Shown here: positions 18,701 through 27,352 of the stretch, piece by piece
How positions within the stretch are numbered: the stretch's first letter is position 1
Layout of the letters: every line of letters begins with the position of its first letter
Source: Acidocella sp.
GTDB lineage: Bacteria > Pseudomonadota > Alphaproteobacteria > Acetobacterales > Acetobacteraceae
Direction: 5' to 3'
DNA: 64,000 nt
Assembly: GCA_026224875.1 (NCBI GenBank)
Contig: JAMFRU010000066.1
Location: 1 to 64,000 of the forward strand
The notes under the pieces: model-generated
The model's input: only the letters and a program-made list of their open reading frames with translations
The model's database searches: none
What the model was told of the DNA's origin: nothing
Translations under genes and position numbers: made by a program

Positions 18701-21700
18701 GGCAGCGCCTATGGCAGTGGCATCTTTCTGCAAGGCAATGAGACCATCGGCATTGTTGCGGCCGCGGGTCAGACCGTCACGGTCAGCGGCGTCATCGCCG
18801 ATCAGTCCGGCTCCGGCGGCACCGGCACTAATGCCGGGTTTGGTGCCATCATCATCGGCGGTCTCACCGGCGGCTACACCGGCACGGTGGTGTTCGGGGC
18901 CAACAACACCTATCTCGGCGGCACCACCATCCAGAGCGGCAGTTTGCAGCTGGGGCTTGGCGGCACGCTTGGCATAATCGCGGGCGATGTGAGCATCGCC
19001 ACCGCCGCCGCACTGGTGTTCGACCGCGCCGGCACCATCACCTTTGCCGGGAGCATCGCCGGCGGTGGCGCGCTGGTACAGGAAGGTGCCGGTACACTCA
19101 TCATAACCGGAACTGACGCCTATACCGGTGGCACCACCATCGATACCGGGGCGCTGCAACTGGGCGCGGGTGGCGTGTCCGGTTCGGTCAGCGGCAATAT
19201 TTCGTTTGGACTCGGTACAACCCTGATCACTGACCGTGCCGATGCGCTGGTGCTGAACGGCAGCATCACCGGCAGCGGTATGCTGGTGCAGGACGGCACC
19301 GGCACACTCGTGCTCGGCGGCACGAATGATTTCACGGGCGGCATCGAATTTCTCGCGGGCACGCTGGCGCTGGAAAATACCGCCGCGGCGGGCACCGGCA
19401 CCATCACCTTCGGGCCCGGCTCCGGTCTGGTCCTCGAGATCGGCCAGAATGACGTGCCGGAAAATGCCATTGCCGGTTTCGTACCGGGCCAGATCATCGA
19501 TCTGCAGGATATCGGTCTCGCCACGGGCACAACCCTCATTGGCGGCAATACGCTGGATGTCACGGGCGGTTTCGGCACGATCGCCCTCACCCTCGCCGGC
19601 GGCATCACCGCAGCACCGTTCGTTGCCGCCGATGACGGCGCCGGCGGCACGGATGTGTTTCAGCTCGCCACGGTCTACAACGTGGCCACGGAGGCGCAGC
19701 TCAACGCTGCCTTGCGCACCATCGATCTGTACGGCGGCGCTTTGCCCGCCGGCACGACCTTCACCGTCAACATACTGGGCGGCGGTTTCAGCCTGAGCAC
19801 CGCGCTGCAGGATGTGAGCCTGTCCAGCGGTCTGGCGCTCGTCATCAATGGCGCGGGCGGTACGTTGAACGGCGGCAACAGCCAGGCCGGGCTGGTGATC
19901 GATGCCGGCACGGTCACACTCGAGAATCTCACCATCGCCAATGCCGTGGCCAAGGGTGCTGCCAGCGGCGCGCCGGGGCTGGGCGGCGGCCTGTTCGTGG
20001 GTGGCACCAGCGCCGTGACGCTGGAAAACATCGTGTTCCAGAATGACTCCGCCATTGGCGGGGCCGGCGGCACGGGCAATGCCGGCAATGGCGGCTTCGG
20101 CCAGGGCGGCAGCGGCGCGGGGTCGCAGGGCGGCTTCGGCGCCGGCAATGGCGCCGCCAATGCCGGCGGCGGCGGGCTCGGCGCGGGGGCCGATATTTTC
20201 GTCCAATCCGGTACCAGCCTGCTGATCGACGGCGACAATATCGCCGCCGGCAATGTAAGCGGCGGCGCTGCCGGCGGTGCCGGCGCGCAGCCGGGCGGCG
20301 CCTATGGCAGCGGTATCTTTCTGCAGGGCAGCGCTTCCATTCACATCGAGGCCGCAACAGGTCGCAGCCTGACCGTGAGCGGCGCCATCGCCGACCAGAG
20401 CGGCTCGGGTGGCACGGGCAGTTTCGCGGGCGCCGGCAGCGTTGTGATCGGCGATGCATCCGGCGGGGAAACCGGCACCGTTATTTTCACGGGCGGAAAT
20501 GATTACACTGGCGGTACAACACTGCAAAGCGGCGCGCTGCAGTTCGGTACGGGCAGCGGACTCGCCGGCAATTTCACCCTGGCCAGCGGCACCACGCTGG
20601 ATTTCACCAATGGCGGCAACGTCACAGGCATTATTTCCGGAACCGGCACGGTGGTACAGGGTGGGGGCGTGGCCCTCACCCTCTCGGCTGCCAATCATTT
20701 TACCGGCGGCGTGGACATCAACGCCGGCCCCGTGGTGCTGCTCAATGCACAAGCCGCTGGCACGGGAATCATTCAGTTCAGCGGCGGCAATGAATTACTG
20801 GTGATCGGTGCTGGCGACGCACCGGAAAATGTGATCGCCGGATTCGGCTATACGGATGTGATCGATCTGCGCGGCATCGGCCTCGCCACCGGGGCCACGC
20901 TGGCCACGGGAAATATTCTCGATGTTACCGGCAGTGCCGGTACCATTGCGCTCACCCTCGCCCCCGGCCAGGATTATACGGGCGATAAATTCGCGCTGAG
21001 TGATGATGGCGCCGGCGGCACCAATATTACCGAAATCCCCTCCCTCTACAGTGTAACCACCGAGGCGCAGTTGAACGCGGCGCTGGCGCTCATCACGGCA
21101 CAAGGGTCGATTTTCCCAGCCGGAACGAATTTCACCATTCAGATCGCGGCCAGTGACCTGCTGCTCACCTCGGCGCTTCAGGCTGTCAATGTAATGGCCG
21201 GGGAGACGCTGGTCATCGATGGGATGGGCCATACGCTGGATGGCGGCGGCACGCAGCAGGGGCTGTTCGTCTATTCCGGAAACGTTACCGTTGAGAATCT
21301 GACCATTGCCAACGCGCTTGCGCAAGGTGGCGCGGGGGGCGCCTTCGTCGCCGGCGGTGCGGGCGGCGGCGGCGGTGCCGGGCTGGGCGGCGGGCTGTTC
21401 GTCGCCGGCACCGCGAATGGCGGCGCGGCCCCCGCGGTGGTGACGCTCGACCATGTCAGCTTCAGCAATGACAGTGCCGTCGGCGGCCAGGGCGGGCAAT
21501 CCAATGGCGACTATTATGATTATCAGCACGCTGGCGCTGGCGGCGGCGGGCTGGGCGGTGCCGGGCATCAGTCATTCGGTTCGAGCGGCGTTGGCGGCGG
21601 CGGCGGCATCGGCGCAATCGGCGTCCCCGGCAACAGCGGCGGATCATTTGCGCTCTCTCAGGGGGCCGGTGGCGGTGGCGTGGGCAGCCAGGCCGGTGGC

Positions 21701-23281
21701 AGTACCGCGGGCGGTGCCGGTGGCTTTGGCGGCGGCGGCGGCGGTGGCTGGTCTAATCCGTATGGAGCGAGCGCCCCGGCCACTGGCGGCGCCGGCGGGT
21801 TTGGCGGCGGCGGCGGCGGCGGTGTGCAACAAGGCGGGGCCGGTGGCTTTGGAGGCGGCGGCGGCGCGTCATCCCACAGTACCGGCGCCGCGGGGGGCTT
21901 TGGCGGCAGTACCGCCAGCAGCCACGGGGGCGGTGGTGGACTCGGCGCGGGCGGCGATATTTTCGTGCAGGAGGGCGGCGCGCTCATCATTGAAGGTAGC
22001 AGCCTCGGCAATGGCTCCGTAGTCAGCGGCAACTACGGCCAGAACCTGGGCTTTGGCAGTGCCTTGTTCCTGCAGGGCAATCAGAGCGTGAATTTTGCCG
22101 CGGCGGCAGGCCAGACGACGAGCATTGCCGGCGAAATCACGGACCAGAACGGCGCGGCCGCCATGATATATGACTATTACGGCGGCTATCTGCCGGCTGC
22201 GGACACGGCACCCGGCGCCGGTAGCGTCATCATCGGCAGCCCGACCGGGCAGTTCACAGGCACGGTCGGGCTCAACGCCGCCAACCACTATACCGGCGGC
22301 ACCACCATCGCGAGCGGCATGTTGCTGCTGGGGGCAGCCAGCGCTGCCGGCAGCGGCGATATCGGCTTCGGCACGGGCAGTACCTCCGCCCTGTCCTTCA
22401 CCATGGCCCATGCGCCCGTCAACACGCTCGACGGGTTTGTCGGCGGCGACAAAATCGATATCGCCGACATGAGTTTCCTCGCCCCGCAGACACTGACCTT
22501 GGGGACGAGCGGCGTGCTGGATGTGGTTGAAGGCGGCAACACGCTGCATCTGACTTTCAGCGCCGCAGATGCCGGCGCGGTCTTCAGCCTGGCCAGCGAC
22601 AATGCCGCCGGCACGCAGATTACCGACAACCTCCCCTGCTTCCTCGCTGGCACGCATATTGCCACGCCGCGCGGCGAGACCCTCATCGAAGAGCTGGAAA
22701 CCGGCGATCTCGTGCTGACGGCCGATGGACAATGTGTTCCCATCCGCTGGATCGGCCTACGCAGCGTCGTTTCTCGCTTCGTGGACCCGCAACGCGGCTA
22801 TCCCATCCGCATCCATGCAGGCGCTCTCGCTAACAACATCCCCGCACGCGATCTTCTTGTCTCGCCCGACCACGCCATGTTCCTGGGCGGCATATTGGCG
22901 CAGGCTGGCGCGCTGGTGAACGGCATCTCCATCACCCGCGAGCAAAACATGCCGGCCCGCTTCACCTATTATCATGTGGAAGTCGCTGACCACGCCCTTA
23001 TCCTGGCCGAGGGTGCGGCTACCGAAACATTCGTCGATAACATGGACCGCATGAATTTTGACAACTGGGCCGAACACGAAGCCCTGCACGCCGGCTCCCC
23101 ACCAATCCCCGAACTCCCCTACGCCCGCGCTAAATCGGCCCGTCAATTGCCGATGTCTTTGCGCGATTGGCTAAATGTCCGCGCCGAGGCGGAGAAGGGG
23201 TCAAATCTCAGTGAGAATCAACAAGCACCTGACATGTTGTCCCCCACATCTTCAAGGCAAGTAGTACACGCGGCCAGATAG
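15719..23281 (+). CDS. Giant four-module Gly-rich adhesin with C-terminal Hint domain
   Basis: The protein has 2,520 residues from ATG 15719 (a GTG 42 bp upstream is possible but lacks support). It consists of four homologous modules starting near 15720, 17470, 19670 and 21040. Each opens with a block like TEAQLNAAL, then a right-handed beta-helix pattern (VTVENLTIANA), long Gly-rich runs, and autotransporter-type repeats such as NTYLGGTTIDSGTLQLGAGG. From Cys about 2307 a Hint domain (Hint_2 type: CFLAGTHIATPRGE, then VSPDHAMFL) follows, covering about 150 residues. There is no N-terminal signal peptide and no beta-barrel translocator, so it is not a classical autotransporter; type I secretion is plausible. 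The role is probably surface adhesion or matrix. Confidence 0.85.
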   Translation: MSSTTVASIGDLDSAIATANALTAGSYTITLGGDIAMDNTAVTAIVLASGVSLTIDGAGYTLDGGNTEHGLFAYSGTVTLENLTIADAQAYGGNAPHYLVSHGLTVSYGGGGGGAGLGGGIFVGSGANVALADVNFSGDGAHGGNGSLSDEQNGGGGAFDGGGTPPEGSFGAGGGYGAGGGFGGGGGVSAGGGFGGGNGSPVNRPTAFPIPGGGGGGLGAGGDIFIQQGGTLTLEGGTLGAGSVSGGSGVQQVFGSGGNGYPSAPGQGLGSGIFLQGYETIGIGALTGQTTTVAGVIADQGGDGGKGSILIGDFSGNSGGTVLYTADNTYLGGTTIDSGTLQLGAGGTAGVVASSVSIAAQAVLAFDHGADLTFAQTITGAGSLVQEGGGTLVLTGTNSYTGGTTIENGALQLGAGGSTGMAGTGNISVAAGASLAFDRADSVTFAGTISGAGGVIQAGSGALTLTAGNDFSGGLTLNSGTLALENAQGAGTGTIAFGAAPFSVLQIGAGDAPANVIAGFVPGETIDLQGFGPVTGMSLAAGNVLEISGATGSLALSLAPGQDFSTTGFFAKSDGSGGADIAAAVLNFNVSNEAELNAALLEIGRESADVPAGETITIEMSGASIALTTALEAVNVSGGAQLVIDGGGGVLDGLGSQRGLFVYSGNVTVENLAINNAAAVGGNASNLLDQYDNYIGGGGGGGAGLGGGLFVAGTDNGGAAPAHVILSNVTFQNNTARGGNGGYLEFIDSYHTPAALGGGGGLGGDGGVGGGGIGAGVTGGISQGSAGQAGIIPYGAGAGAGAGGYPNNIYVAGGAGGASGGAGGGGDGDGASYQTGGGGGIGGEPGQGGFSSDGAGGISGFAGGTGGFGGGGGARGIGSTIGGGGNGGFGGGGGGYGAARGFTNGAGNYVYTGGSGGFGGGGGASGADYYAQNGGAGGFGAGHGVASGGGGGLGAGGDIFVQEGGSLIIEGGSLAAGSVTGGAGRENSIYGTNNGSAYGSGIFLQGNETIGIVAAAGQTVTVSGVIADQSGSGGTGTNAGFGAIIIGGLTGGYTGTVVFGANNTYLGGTTIQSGSLQLGLGGTLGIIAGDVSIATAAALVFDRAGTITFAGSIAGGGALVQEGAGTLIITGTDAYTGGTTIDTGALQLGAGGVSGSVSGNISFGLGTTLITDRADALVLNGSITGSGMLVQDGTGTLVLGGTNDFTGGIEFLAGTLALENTAAAGTGTITFGPGSGLVLEIGQNDVPENAIAGFVPGQIIDLQDIGLATGTTLIGGNTLDVTGGFGTIALTLAGGITAAPFVAADDGAGGTDVFQLATVYNVATEAQLNAALRTIDLYGGALPAGTTFTVNILGGGFSLSTALQDVSLSSGLALVINGAGGTLNGGNSQAGLVIDAGTVTLENLTIANAVAKGAASGAPGLGGGLFVGGTSAVTLENIVFQNDSAIGGAGGTGNAGNGGFGQGGSGAGSQGGFGAGNGAANAGGGGLGAGADIFVQSGTSLLIDGDNIAAGNVSGGAAGGAGAQPGGAYGSGIFLQGSASIHIEAATGRSLTVSGAIADQSGSGGTGSFAGAGSVVIGDASGGETGTVIFTGGNDYTGGTTLQSGALQFGTGSGLAGNFTLASGTTLDFTNGGNVTGIISGTGTVVQGGGVALTLSAANHFTGGVDINAGPVVLLNAQAAGTGIIQFSGGNELLVIGAGDAPENVIAGFGYTDVIDLRGIGLATGATLATGNILDVTGSAGTIALTLAPGQDYTGDKFALSDDGAGGTNITEIPSLYSVTTEAQLNAALALITAQGSIFPAGTNFTIQIAASDLLLTSALQAVNVMAGETLVIDGMGHTLDGGGTQQGLFVYSGNVTVENLTIANALAQGGAGGAFVAGGAGGGGGAGLGGGLFVAGTANGGAAPAVVTLDHVSFSNDSAVGGQGGQSNGDYYDYQHAGAGGGGLGGAGHQSFGSSGVGGGGGIGAIGVPGNSGGSFALSQGAGGGGVGSQAGGSTAGGAGGFGGGGGGGWSNPYGASAPATGGAGGFGGGGGGGVQQGGAGGFGGGGGASSHSTGAAGGFGGSTASSHGGGGGLGAGGDIFVQEGGALIIEGSSLGNGSVVSGNYGQNLGFGSALFLQGNQSVNFAAAAGQTTSIAGEITDQNGAAAMIYDYYGGYLPAADTAPGAGSVIIGSPTGQFTGTVGLNAANHYTGGTTIASGMLLLGAASAAGSGDIGFGTGSTSALSFTMAHAPVNTLDGFVGGDKIDIADMSFLAPQTLTLGTSGVLDVVEGGNTLHLTFSAADAGAVFSLASDNAAGTQITDNLPCFLAGTHIATPRGETLIEELETGDLVLTADGQCVPIRWIGLRSVVSRFVDPQRGYPIRIHAGALANNIPARDLLVSPDHAMFLGGILAQAGALVNGISITREQNMPARFTYYHVEVADHALILAEGAATETFVDNMDRMNFDNWAEHEALHAGSPPIPELPYARAKSARQLPMSLRDWLNVRAEAEKGSNLSENQQAPDMLSPTSSRQVVHAAR

Positions 23282-23335
23282 CAGTACCAGTGGTTGATGC
23301 TCGCCGCACGGAACGAAATCTGATACCGTACGGCC

Positions 23336-23961
23336 GTGAAGAGCGGCCGCATCCCTTTCAAGTTCGACATGACCGATCTGCTGCGGCAAGCCCGGCGGCA
23401 AATGAGCGGTCGCCTGGGTGACGTAACCCTCAACCTCCCCTTCGTCAGCATCGCGGTCAGCCCAAGGATCGCGAGCGCGAGATCGCGCGCGAGGTCGTGA
23501 TCCGGCTCCGGGACCGGCGCGTACTGTCCGCATGGGAGTGCTGTGACGACTGCGTCGACAAGGCTCTGACCTCGCTCAAGGAGATCAGGCAGACGCTTGT
23601 GGACAAGCAGGTGGAACTCGCCGACATGCAGGACGGCCCGCTCTCCCTGCTGCTCGACGCCATGACAGCGGGCATTCGCCAGTTCATGACGTTCGAGGAA
23701 CTGCTGCGCCGGGGAAAGAACGCACCGCCGCATCCCCGCTTCGGTGACTTCCATCGGCCACCTGAAACTAGGCAGGCCTACTTCGACGCGCTCGAAATCC
23801 TGCGTGGGCACCTCAGCCGCTGTCTCGGGCAGATCGCGGCGATCGCTGGGATGCCCACGCCCGACGAGGGGCTGATCGCGAACTACCAAGGGCCGTGGCA
23901 GATCGAAGCCTACCGAGAGCCGCCGGCCGTAGAAGGCGATGCTGGAAAGGAAGCTGGATGA
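23336..23961 (+). pseudogene. Unknown protein gene with one frameshift, partner of the DUF1835 gene
   Basis: From GTG 23336 the frame reads VKSGRIPFKFDMTDLLRQAR, then GRLGDVTLNLPFVSIAV. Near 23455 it loses one base, and the protein continues in the next frame as QPKDREREIAREVVIRLRDR and RVLSAWECCDDCVDKAL to 23961. The joined product of about 208 residues is a smooth, charged, mostly helical protein. I do not recognise the family. Its stop overlaps the start of the next gene (ATGA), so the two form an operon. Either the gene is broken or the sequence has a one-base error. Confidence 0.6.
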
Positions 23962-24764
23962 GCATTCTACATGTGGCGCCGGGGGATTCTGCAGGCGGAT
24001 CGCTGCGGCAGGCGCTCCGTCTGGCCGGAGGAGATGGCGAGAACGTCCTGCCGTGCATGGATGATTTCAGTTGCGGGCCGATCACGTCTCTCTCCCCCGC
24101 CGAGCGGTCGAACTTGTGGGCGCGGTTCTCTTCTTGGTACTCCGCGCCGGAGGTCGAGCACCGGCTGGCAGATTTCTGGGACCGCCTCGACTCCTGGGAC
24201 GACAAGATCGTGCTTTGGTTCGGGCGCGGCTCGGCGTTGGAGCTGTCCTTCCTCCACGCGATTGCGGACAGGCTGGAGGGGCGCCGCATCTCCTTCATAG
24301 ACGTTACCGGCTTCCAGTATCCCTTCACCCGCCGGGACGGCACGCAGGCGATCAGCTTGCCGATGCCTGCGGTTTCGATCGTGCGGCACGAAGCGCTCCA
24401 GACGCTCCTCGGCACGGAGCGCGAGCCCAGGGGAGAAGAGCTTGACGGCCTGCGGTCCCGCTGGCGTGCTCTTGTGCAGGAGGACGCACCGTTCCGGGTC
24501 GCCACGGAGGAGGGGCTGGTGTCCGCCCCGGAGAACTATTTCGACTCCGTGCTACTGGAGCTTGCCTCGGCCGAGTGGCTGAAGGTCAACCGGCTCATTG
24601 GCGACGCCTTCGGTCACGACAAGGCCTACATGCAGATTGGAGACGTGATGCTTGCGTCCAGGATCGTCGCCCTCGTCGAGCAGGGTCGGCTGCTCGCCCA
24701 GGGCGACCCGTGGGAGATGCGCGCCTGCGAGGTGCGCCTGCCGGACGCGCTTCCCACGGGGTGA
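23958..24764 (+). CDS. DUF1835/DUF3658-type protein
   Basis: The 268-residue protein from ATG 23958 has an N-terminal DUF1835 pattern (MSILHVAPGDSAGGSLRQAL, then GENVLPCMDDFSCGPI) and a C-terminal DUF3658-like part (WLKVNRLIGDA, then VMLASRIVALVEQGRL). The family has no known biochemical role. The start overlaps the upstream stop by 4 bp and GGAAAGGAAG lies upstream. It is the last gene before a duplicated tRNA-Arg end, which suggests mobile-element cargo, and its last 19 codons are included in a 220-bp direct repeat. Confidence 0.8.
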   Translation: MSILHVAPGDSAGGSLRQALRLAGGDGENVLPCMDDFSCGPITSLSPAERSNLWARFSSWYSAPEVEHRLADFWDRLDSWDDKIVLWFGRGSALELSFLHAIADRLEGRRISFIDVTGFQYPFTRRDGTQAISLPMPAVSIVRHEALQTLLGTEREPRGEELDGLRSRWRALVQEDAPFRVATEEGLVSAPENYFDSVLLELASAEWLKVNRLIGDAFGHDKAYMQIGDVMLASRIVALVEQGRLLAQGDPWEMRACEVRLPDALPTG

Positions 24765-24924
24765 CCGGCGGCGAAACGGGGGTCATCGGGGGGATAGTGG
24801 TGGGAAGCTGTTGCGGCACCGCCGCGCGGCGCCGGAGCGACTTCAAAAAACTCTTACATTTCAAAGGGAAAATTGGCGCGCCCAAAGAGATTCGAACTCC
24901 TGACCCTCAGATTCGTAGTCTGAT
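24705..24924. repeat. Left copy of a 220-bp direct repeat ending in the 3' half of tRNA-Arg
   Basis: 24705-24924 and 25327-25545 are nearly identical. Each has the end of a DUF3658-like reading frame, about 105 bp of noncoding DNA and then the last 51 nt of the tRNA-Arg(ACG) gene. In this left copy the tRNA sequence (24874-24924) breaks off just past the anticodon arm. It is read as an attachment site left by site-specific integration into the tRNA gene. Confidence 0.85.
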
Positions 24925-25245
24925 CGAAACGAACTGCGGGTCATCCTTGATCGCCTGCCATCGCCCTCGGTGACCTACCATCGCCACGCCGCGGAACGCA
25001 ATCCGGATGGGCTCCAACCCACCATGGCCTCGGGTCACCCTCCATCACCGTTGATCGCCCGGGGGGATTGTGGGGGGAAGAAGGTGGGAAGGGCTGCGCA
25101 GTGTCAGGCGCCTATTTCCCCTATGACCCCAATGCTTTGCGGATAGGCAGAGCGCCTCTCTGCGAGGCGCAATGCCGTCAATGCCGCTTCCACCTTAGTC
25201 TGCCTTCGGCACCTCATTGTCGGGAGATGCACCCCGACACGTTCT
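24925..25245. other. Unassigned DNA between the two tRNA-Arg ends
   Basis: There is no recognisable gene. The stretch contains several CCATCGCC/CCATC-type short repeats (24958-25050) and a pair GCGCCTCTCTGCGAGGCGC near 25150 that can form a short hairpin. It is probably what is left of an integrated element. Confidence 0.4.
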
Positions 25246-25386
25246 ATCTACGTTTCCGAAGAACGGCTCACCGAGGGTGTGGCTGCCATGATCAACAGCG
25301 ACGATTCGTGGCTCGTGTTCGAGGTGGATCCGTGGGAAATGCGGTCGTGTGAGGTGCGCCTGCCGGACGCGCTTCCCACGGGGTGA
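25246..25386 (+). pseudogene. C-terminal remnant of a second DUF3658-like gene
   Basis: The frame reads IYVSEERLTEGVAAMINSDD, then VDPWEMRSCEVRLPDALPTG and stop. The last 19 residues match the end of the protein encoded at 23958-24764, while the residues before differ (EVDPWE against QGDPWE, and no RIVALVEQGRL). So this is the end of a diverged homologue whose main part has been lost, not a simple copy. It forms part of the right copy of the direct repeat. Confidence 0.65.
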
Positions 25387-25545
25387 CCGGCGGCGAAATG
25401 GGGGTCATCGGGGGGATAGTGGTGGGAAGCTGTTGCGGCACCGCCGCGCGGCGCCGGAGCGACTTCAAAAAGCTCTTACATTTCAAAGGGAAATTGGCGC
25501 GCCCAAAGAGATTCGAACTCCTGACCCTCAGATTCGTAGTCTGAT
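25327..25545. repeat. Right copy of the 220-bp direct repeat, running into tRNA-Arg
   Basis: This is the counterpart of 24705-24924. Its last 51 nt (25495-25545) are the 3' part of the intact tRNA-Arg gene. The copies differ by a few substitutions and a one-base indel in the run of A before the tRNA end. The spacing of the two copies is about 620 bp. Confidence 0.85.
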
Positions 25546-25571
25546 GCTCTATCCAGCTGAGCTATGGGCGC
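25495..25571 (-). tRNA. tRNA-Arg (anticodon ACG)
   Basis: Read on the minus strand, the 77 nt fold as a full cloverleaf. The acceptor stem GCGCCCA pairs with TGGGCGC, followed by a D arm (GCTC/GAGC), an anticodon arm TCAGA-CTACGAA-TCTGA with anticodon ACG, a T arm AGGAG-TTCGAAT-CTCTT, discriminator G and encoded CCA. ACG reads CGN arginine codons after A34 is edited to inosine. It is the integration target of the element on its 3' side. Confidence 0.97.
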
Positions 25572-25624
25572 GTCGTGGGCGGGGGTGTAACTTAAGCGTC
25601 GCTGCCAGGCAACCCCATTCTGGG

Positions 25625-26734
25625 TCATTTAATGGCGGCGAGCTCTGCGATGAGCGCATCCCCCATTTCCGCGGTGGTGATCACGGCCCTGCCAGGGGCG
25701 GCGATATCGGGGGTGCGGCCGGCTTTGGCCAGTACGCGCTCCACGGCGGCCTCGATCGCGGCGGCATCTTCCTCCATGTCGAAGGAGTAGCGCAGCAGCA
25801 GGGCCAGGCTGAGGATTTGCGCCATTGGGTTGGCCTTGGCCTGGCCGGCGATGTCCGGCGCGGAACCGTGGATGGGCTCGTAGAAGCCGGGAAGGCGGCC
25901 GTTGGCATCCCTGGCGCCTAGGGTAGCGGAGGGCAGCAGGCCGAGCGAGCCGGTGAGCATGGCGGCGAGGTCCGAGAGGATGTCGCCGAACAGATTGCCA
26001 GTGACGATGACATCGAACTGCCTGGGGTTCTTGGCCAGCTGCATGGCGCAGTTGTCGGCATACATGTGGGACAGCGCCACGTCGGGGAACTCTGCCGCCT
26101 GGAGGGCTGTCATCACTTGGCGCCAGAGCAGGCCGCTCTCCATCACATTGGCCTTTTCCACGCTGCACACGCGGTTTTGCCGCTTGCGGGCCAGTTCGAA
26201 GGCCACACGGCCCACGCGCTGGATTTCATGCGTGGTGTAGACCTCGGTATTAATCCCGCGCTGGCTGCCGTCGGGCAGCGTCTCAATGCCGCGCGGCTCG
26301 CCGAAATAAATCCCGCCGATGCATTCGCGCACGATCATAATGTCCAGCCCGCGCACCAGCTCGGGTTTTAGCGAGGAGGATTCCACCAGCGCATCGAACA
26401 CTTTTGCAGGGCGCAAATTCGCAAACACCTGCAACTCGGAACGCAAACGCAGCAGCCCTGCCTCGGGGCGAATCTCGAACGGCACGCTATCCCATTTCGG
26501 GCCGCCGACGGAGCCAAACAGCACCGCATCCACTTCCTTCGCTTTGGCCACGGTCGCGTCCGTTACCGGCACGCCGTAGGCATCGATCGCCGCACCGCCG
26601 GCATGGTCCTCGAAAATCTGGAAGCTCGCGCGGCCGGAGCTTTGCACCCAATCCAGTACGCGCCGGGCCTGCGCCATCACTTCGGGGCCAATGCCGTCGC
26701 CTGGGAGCAGCAGCAGGGTTTTATTGGCGGTCAT
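25625..26734 (-). CDS. leuB: 3-isopropylmalate dehydrogenase
   Basis: The 369-residue protein has the normal length for LeuB, which oxidises and decarboxylates 3-isopropylmalate with NAD+ in leucine synthesis. It opens [20 protein letters not shown]. It has the substrate-binding [20 protein letters not shown] and the dehydrogenase signature [20 protein letters not shown], with the metal-binding Asp residues, followed by the adenine-site [10 protein letters not shown]. It is the last gene of the leuC-leuD-leuB operon, starting 3 bp after leuD. Confidence 0.97.
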   Translation of the reverse strand: MTANKTLLLLPGDGIGPEVMAQARRVLDWVQSSGRASFQIFEDHAGGAAIDAYGVPVTDATVAKAKEVDAVLFGSVGGPKWDSVPFEIRPEAGLLRLRSELQVFANLRPAKVFDALVESSSLKPELVRGLDIMIVRECIGGIYFGEPRGIETLPDGSQRGINTEVYTTHEIQRVGRVAFELARKRQNRVCSVEKANVMESGLLWRQVMTALQAAEFPDVALSHMYADNCAMQLAKNPRQFDVIVTGNLFGDILSDLAAMLTGSLGLLPSATLGARDANGRLPGFYEPIHGSAPDIAGQAKANPMAQILSLALLLRYSFDMEEDAAAIEAAVERVLAKAGRTPDIAAPGRAVITTAEMGDALIAELAAIK

Positions 26735-26737
26735 GTT

Positions 26738-27352
26738 TTACGCTCCGTGAATCTTGGGCTGCCAGGCAGGGATGTTCGCTTCATACGCATCAATCGCGGC
26801 GGTGTGCGCCAGCGTCAGCCCGATATCATCCAGCCCGTTAAGCAGGCAATGTTTGCGGAACGCATCGACCTCGAACGGGATTTTGTCCCCATTCGGCCGC
26901 ACCACGACCTGCGCTTCCAAATCAACCGTCAGCCGCGCGTTGGTACCGAGGGCAGCATCCTCCATCAGCGCCGCCACAACGTCCTCGGGCAGCACGATCG
27001 GTAGAATGCCATTTTTGAAACAGTTATTGAAAAAGATATCCGCGAAGCTCGGCGCAATCACGCAACGAATGCCGAAGTCGAGCAACGCCCACGGCGCATG
27101 CTCGCGCGAGGAACCGCAACCGAAATTATCGCCCGCCACCAGAATTTCAGCATGACGGTATTTCGGCTGGTTCAGCACGAAATCGGCCTTCTCCGAACCA
27201 TCCGCCTCATAACGCATATCGGCAAACAGGCTCTTGCCCAGCCCGGTGCGCTTGATGGTCTTCAAAAACCGCGCTGGAATGATTTTATCCGTATCGACAT
27301 TGGCAATTTTCAACGGTGCTGCCGTCGCGGTGAGCAACGCAAACTTGTCCAT
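26738..27352 (-). CDS. leuD: 3-isopropylmalate dehydratase small subunit
   Basis: The 204-residue protein has the LeuD swivel-domain motifs: [14 protein letters not shown] near the start, then [19 protein letters not shown], which positions the substrate carboxylates, and [14 protein letters not shown]. With LeuC it isomerises 2- to 3-isopropylmalate. The start ATG overlaps the last base of the leuC stop region, so the two subunits are translationally coupled. Confidence 0.97.
   Translation of the reverse strand: MDKFALLTATAAPLKIANVDTDKIIPARFLKTIKRTGLGKSLFADMRYEADGSEKADFVLNQPKYRHAEILVAGDNFGCGSSREHAPWALLDFGIRCVIAPSFADIFFNNCFKNGILPIVLPEDVVAALMEDAALGTNARLTVDLEAQVVVRPNGDKIPFEVDAFRKHCLLNGLDDIGLTLAHTAAIDAYEANIPAWQPKIHGA

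Noticed and set aside
18680-20752. A 690-codon minus-strand frame in the adhesin region.
   Set aside because: The GGC-rich repeats keep several frames open. The minus frame resembles no protein, and the plus frame has clear modules.
16000-22000. Regularly spaced GGC/GGCGGC runs that could suggest an array-type repeat.
   Set aside because: They are codons for polyglycine within the adhesin, not direct repeats with unique spacers, so no CRISPR array.
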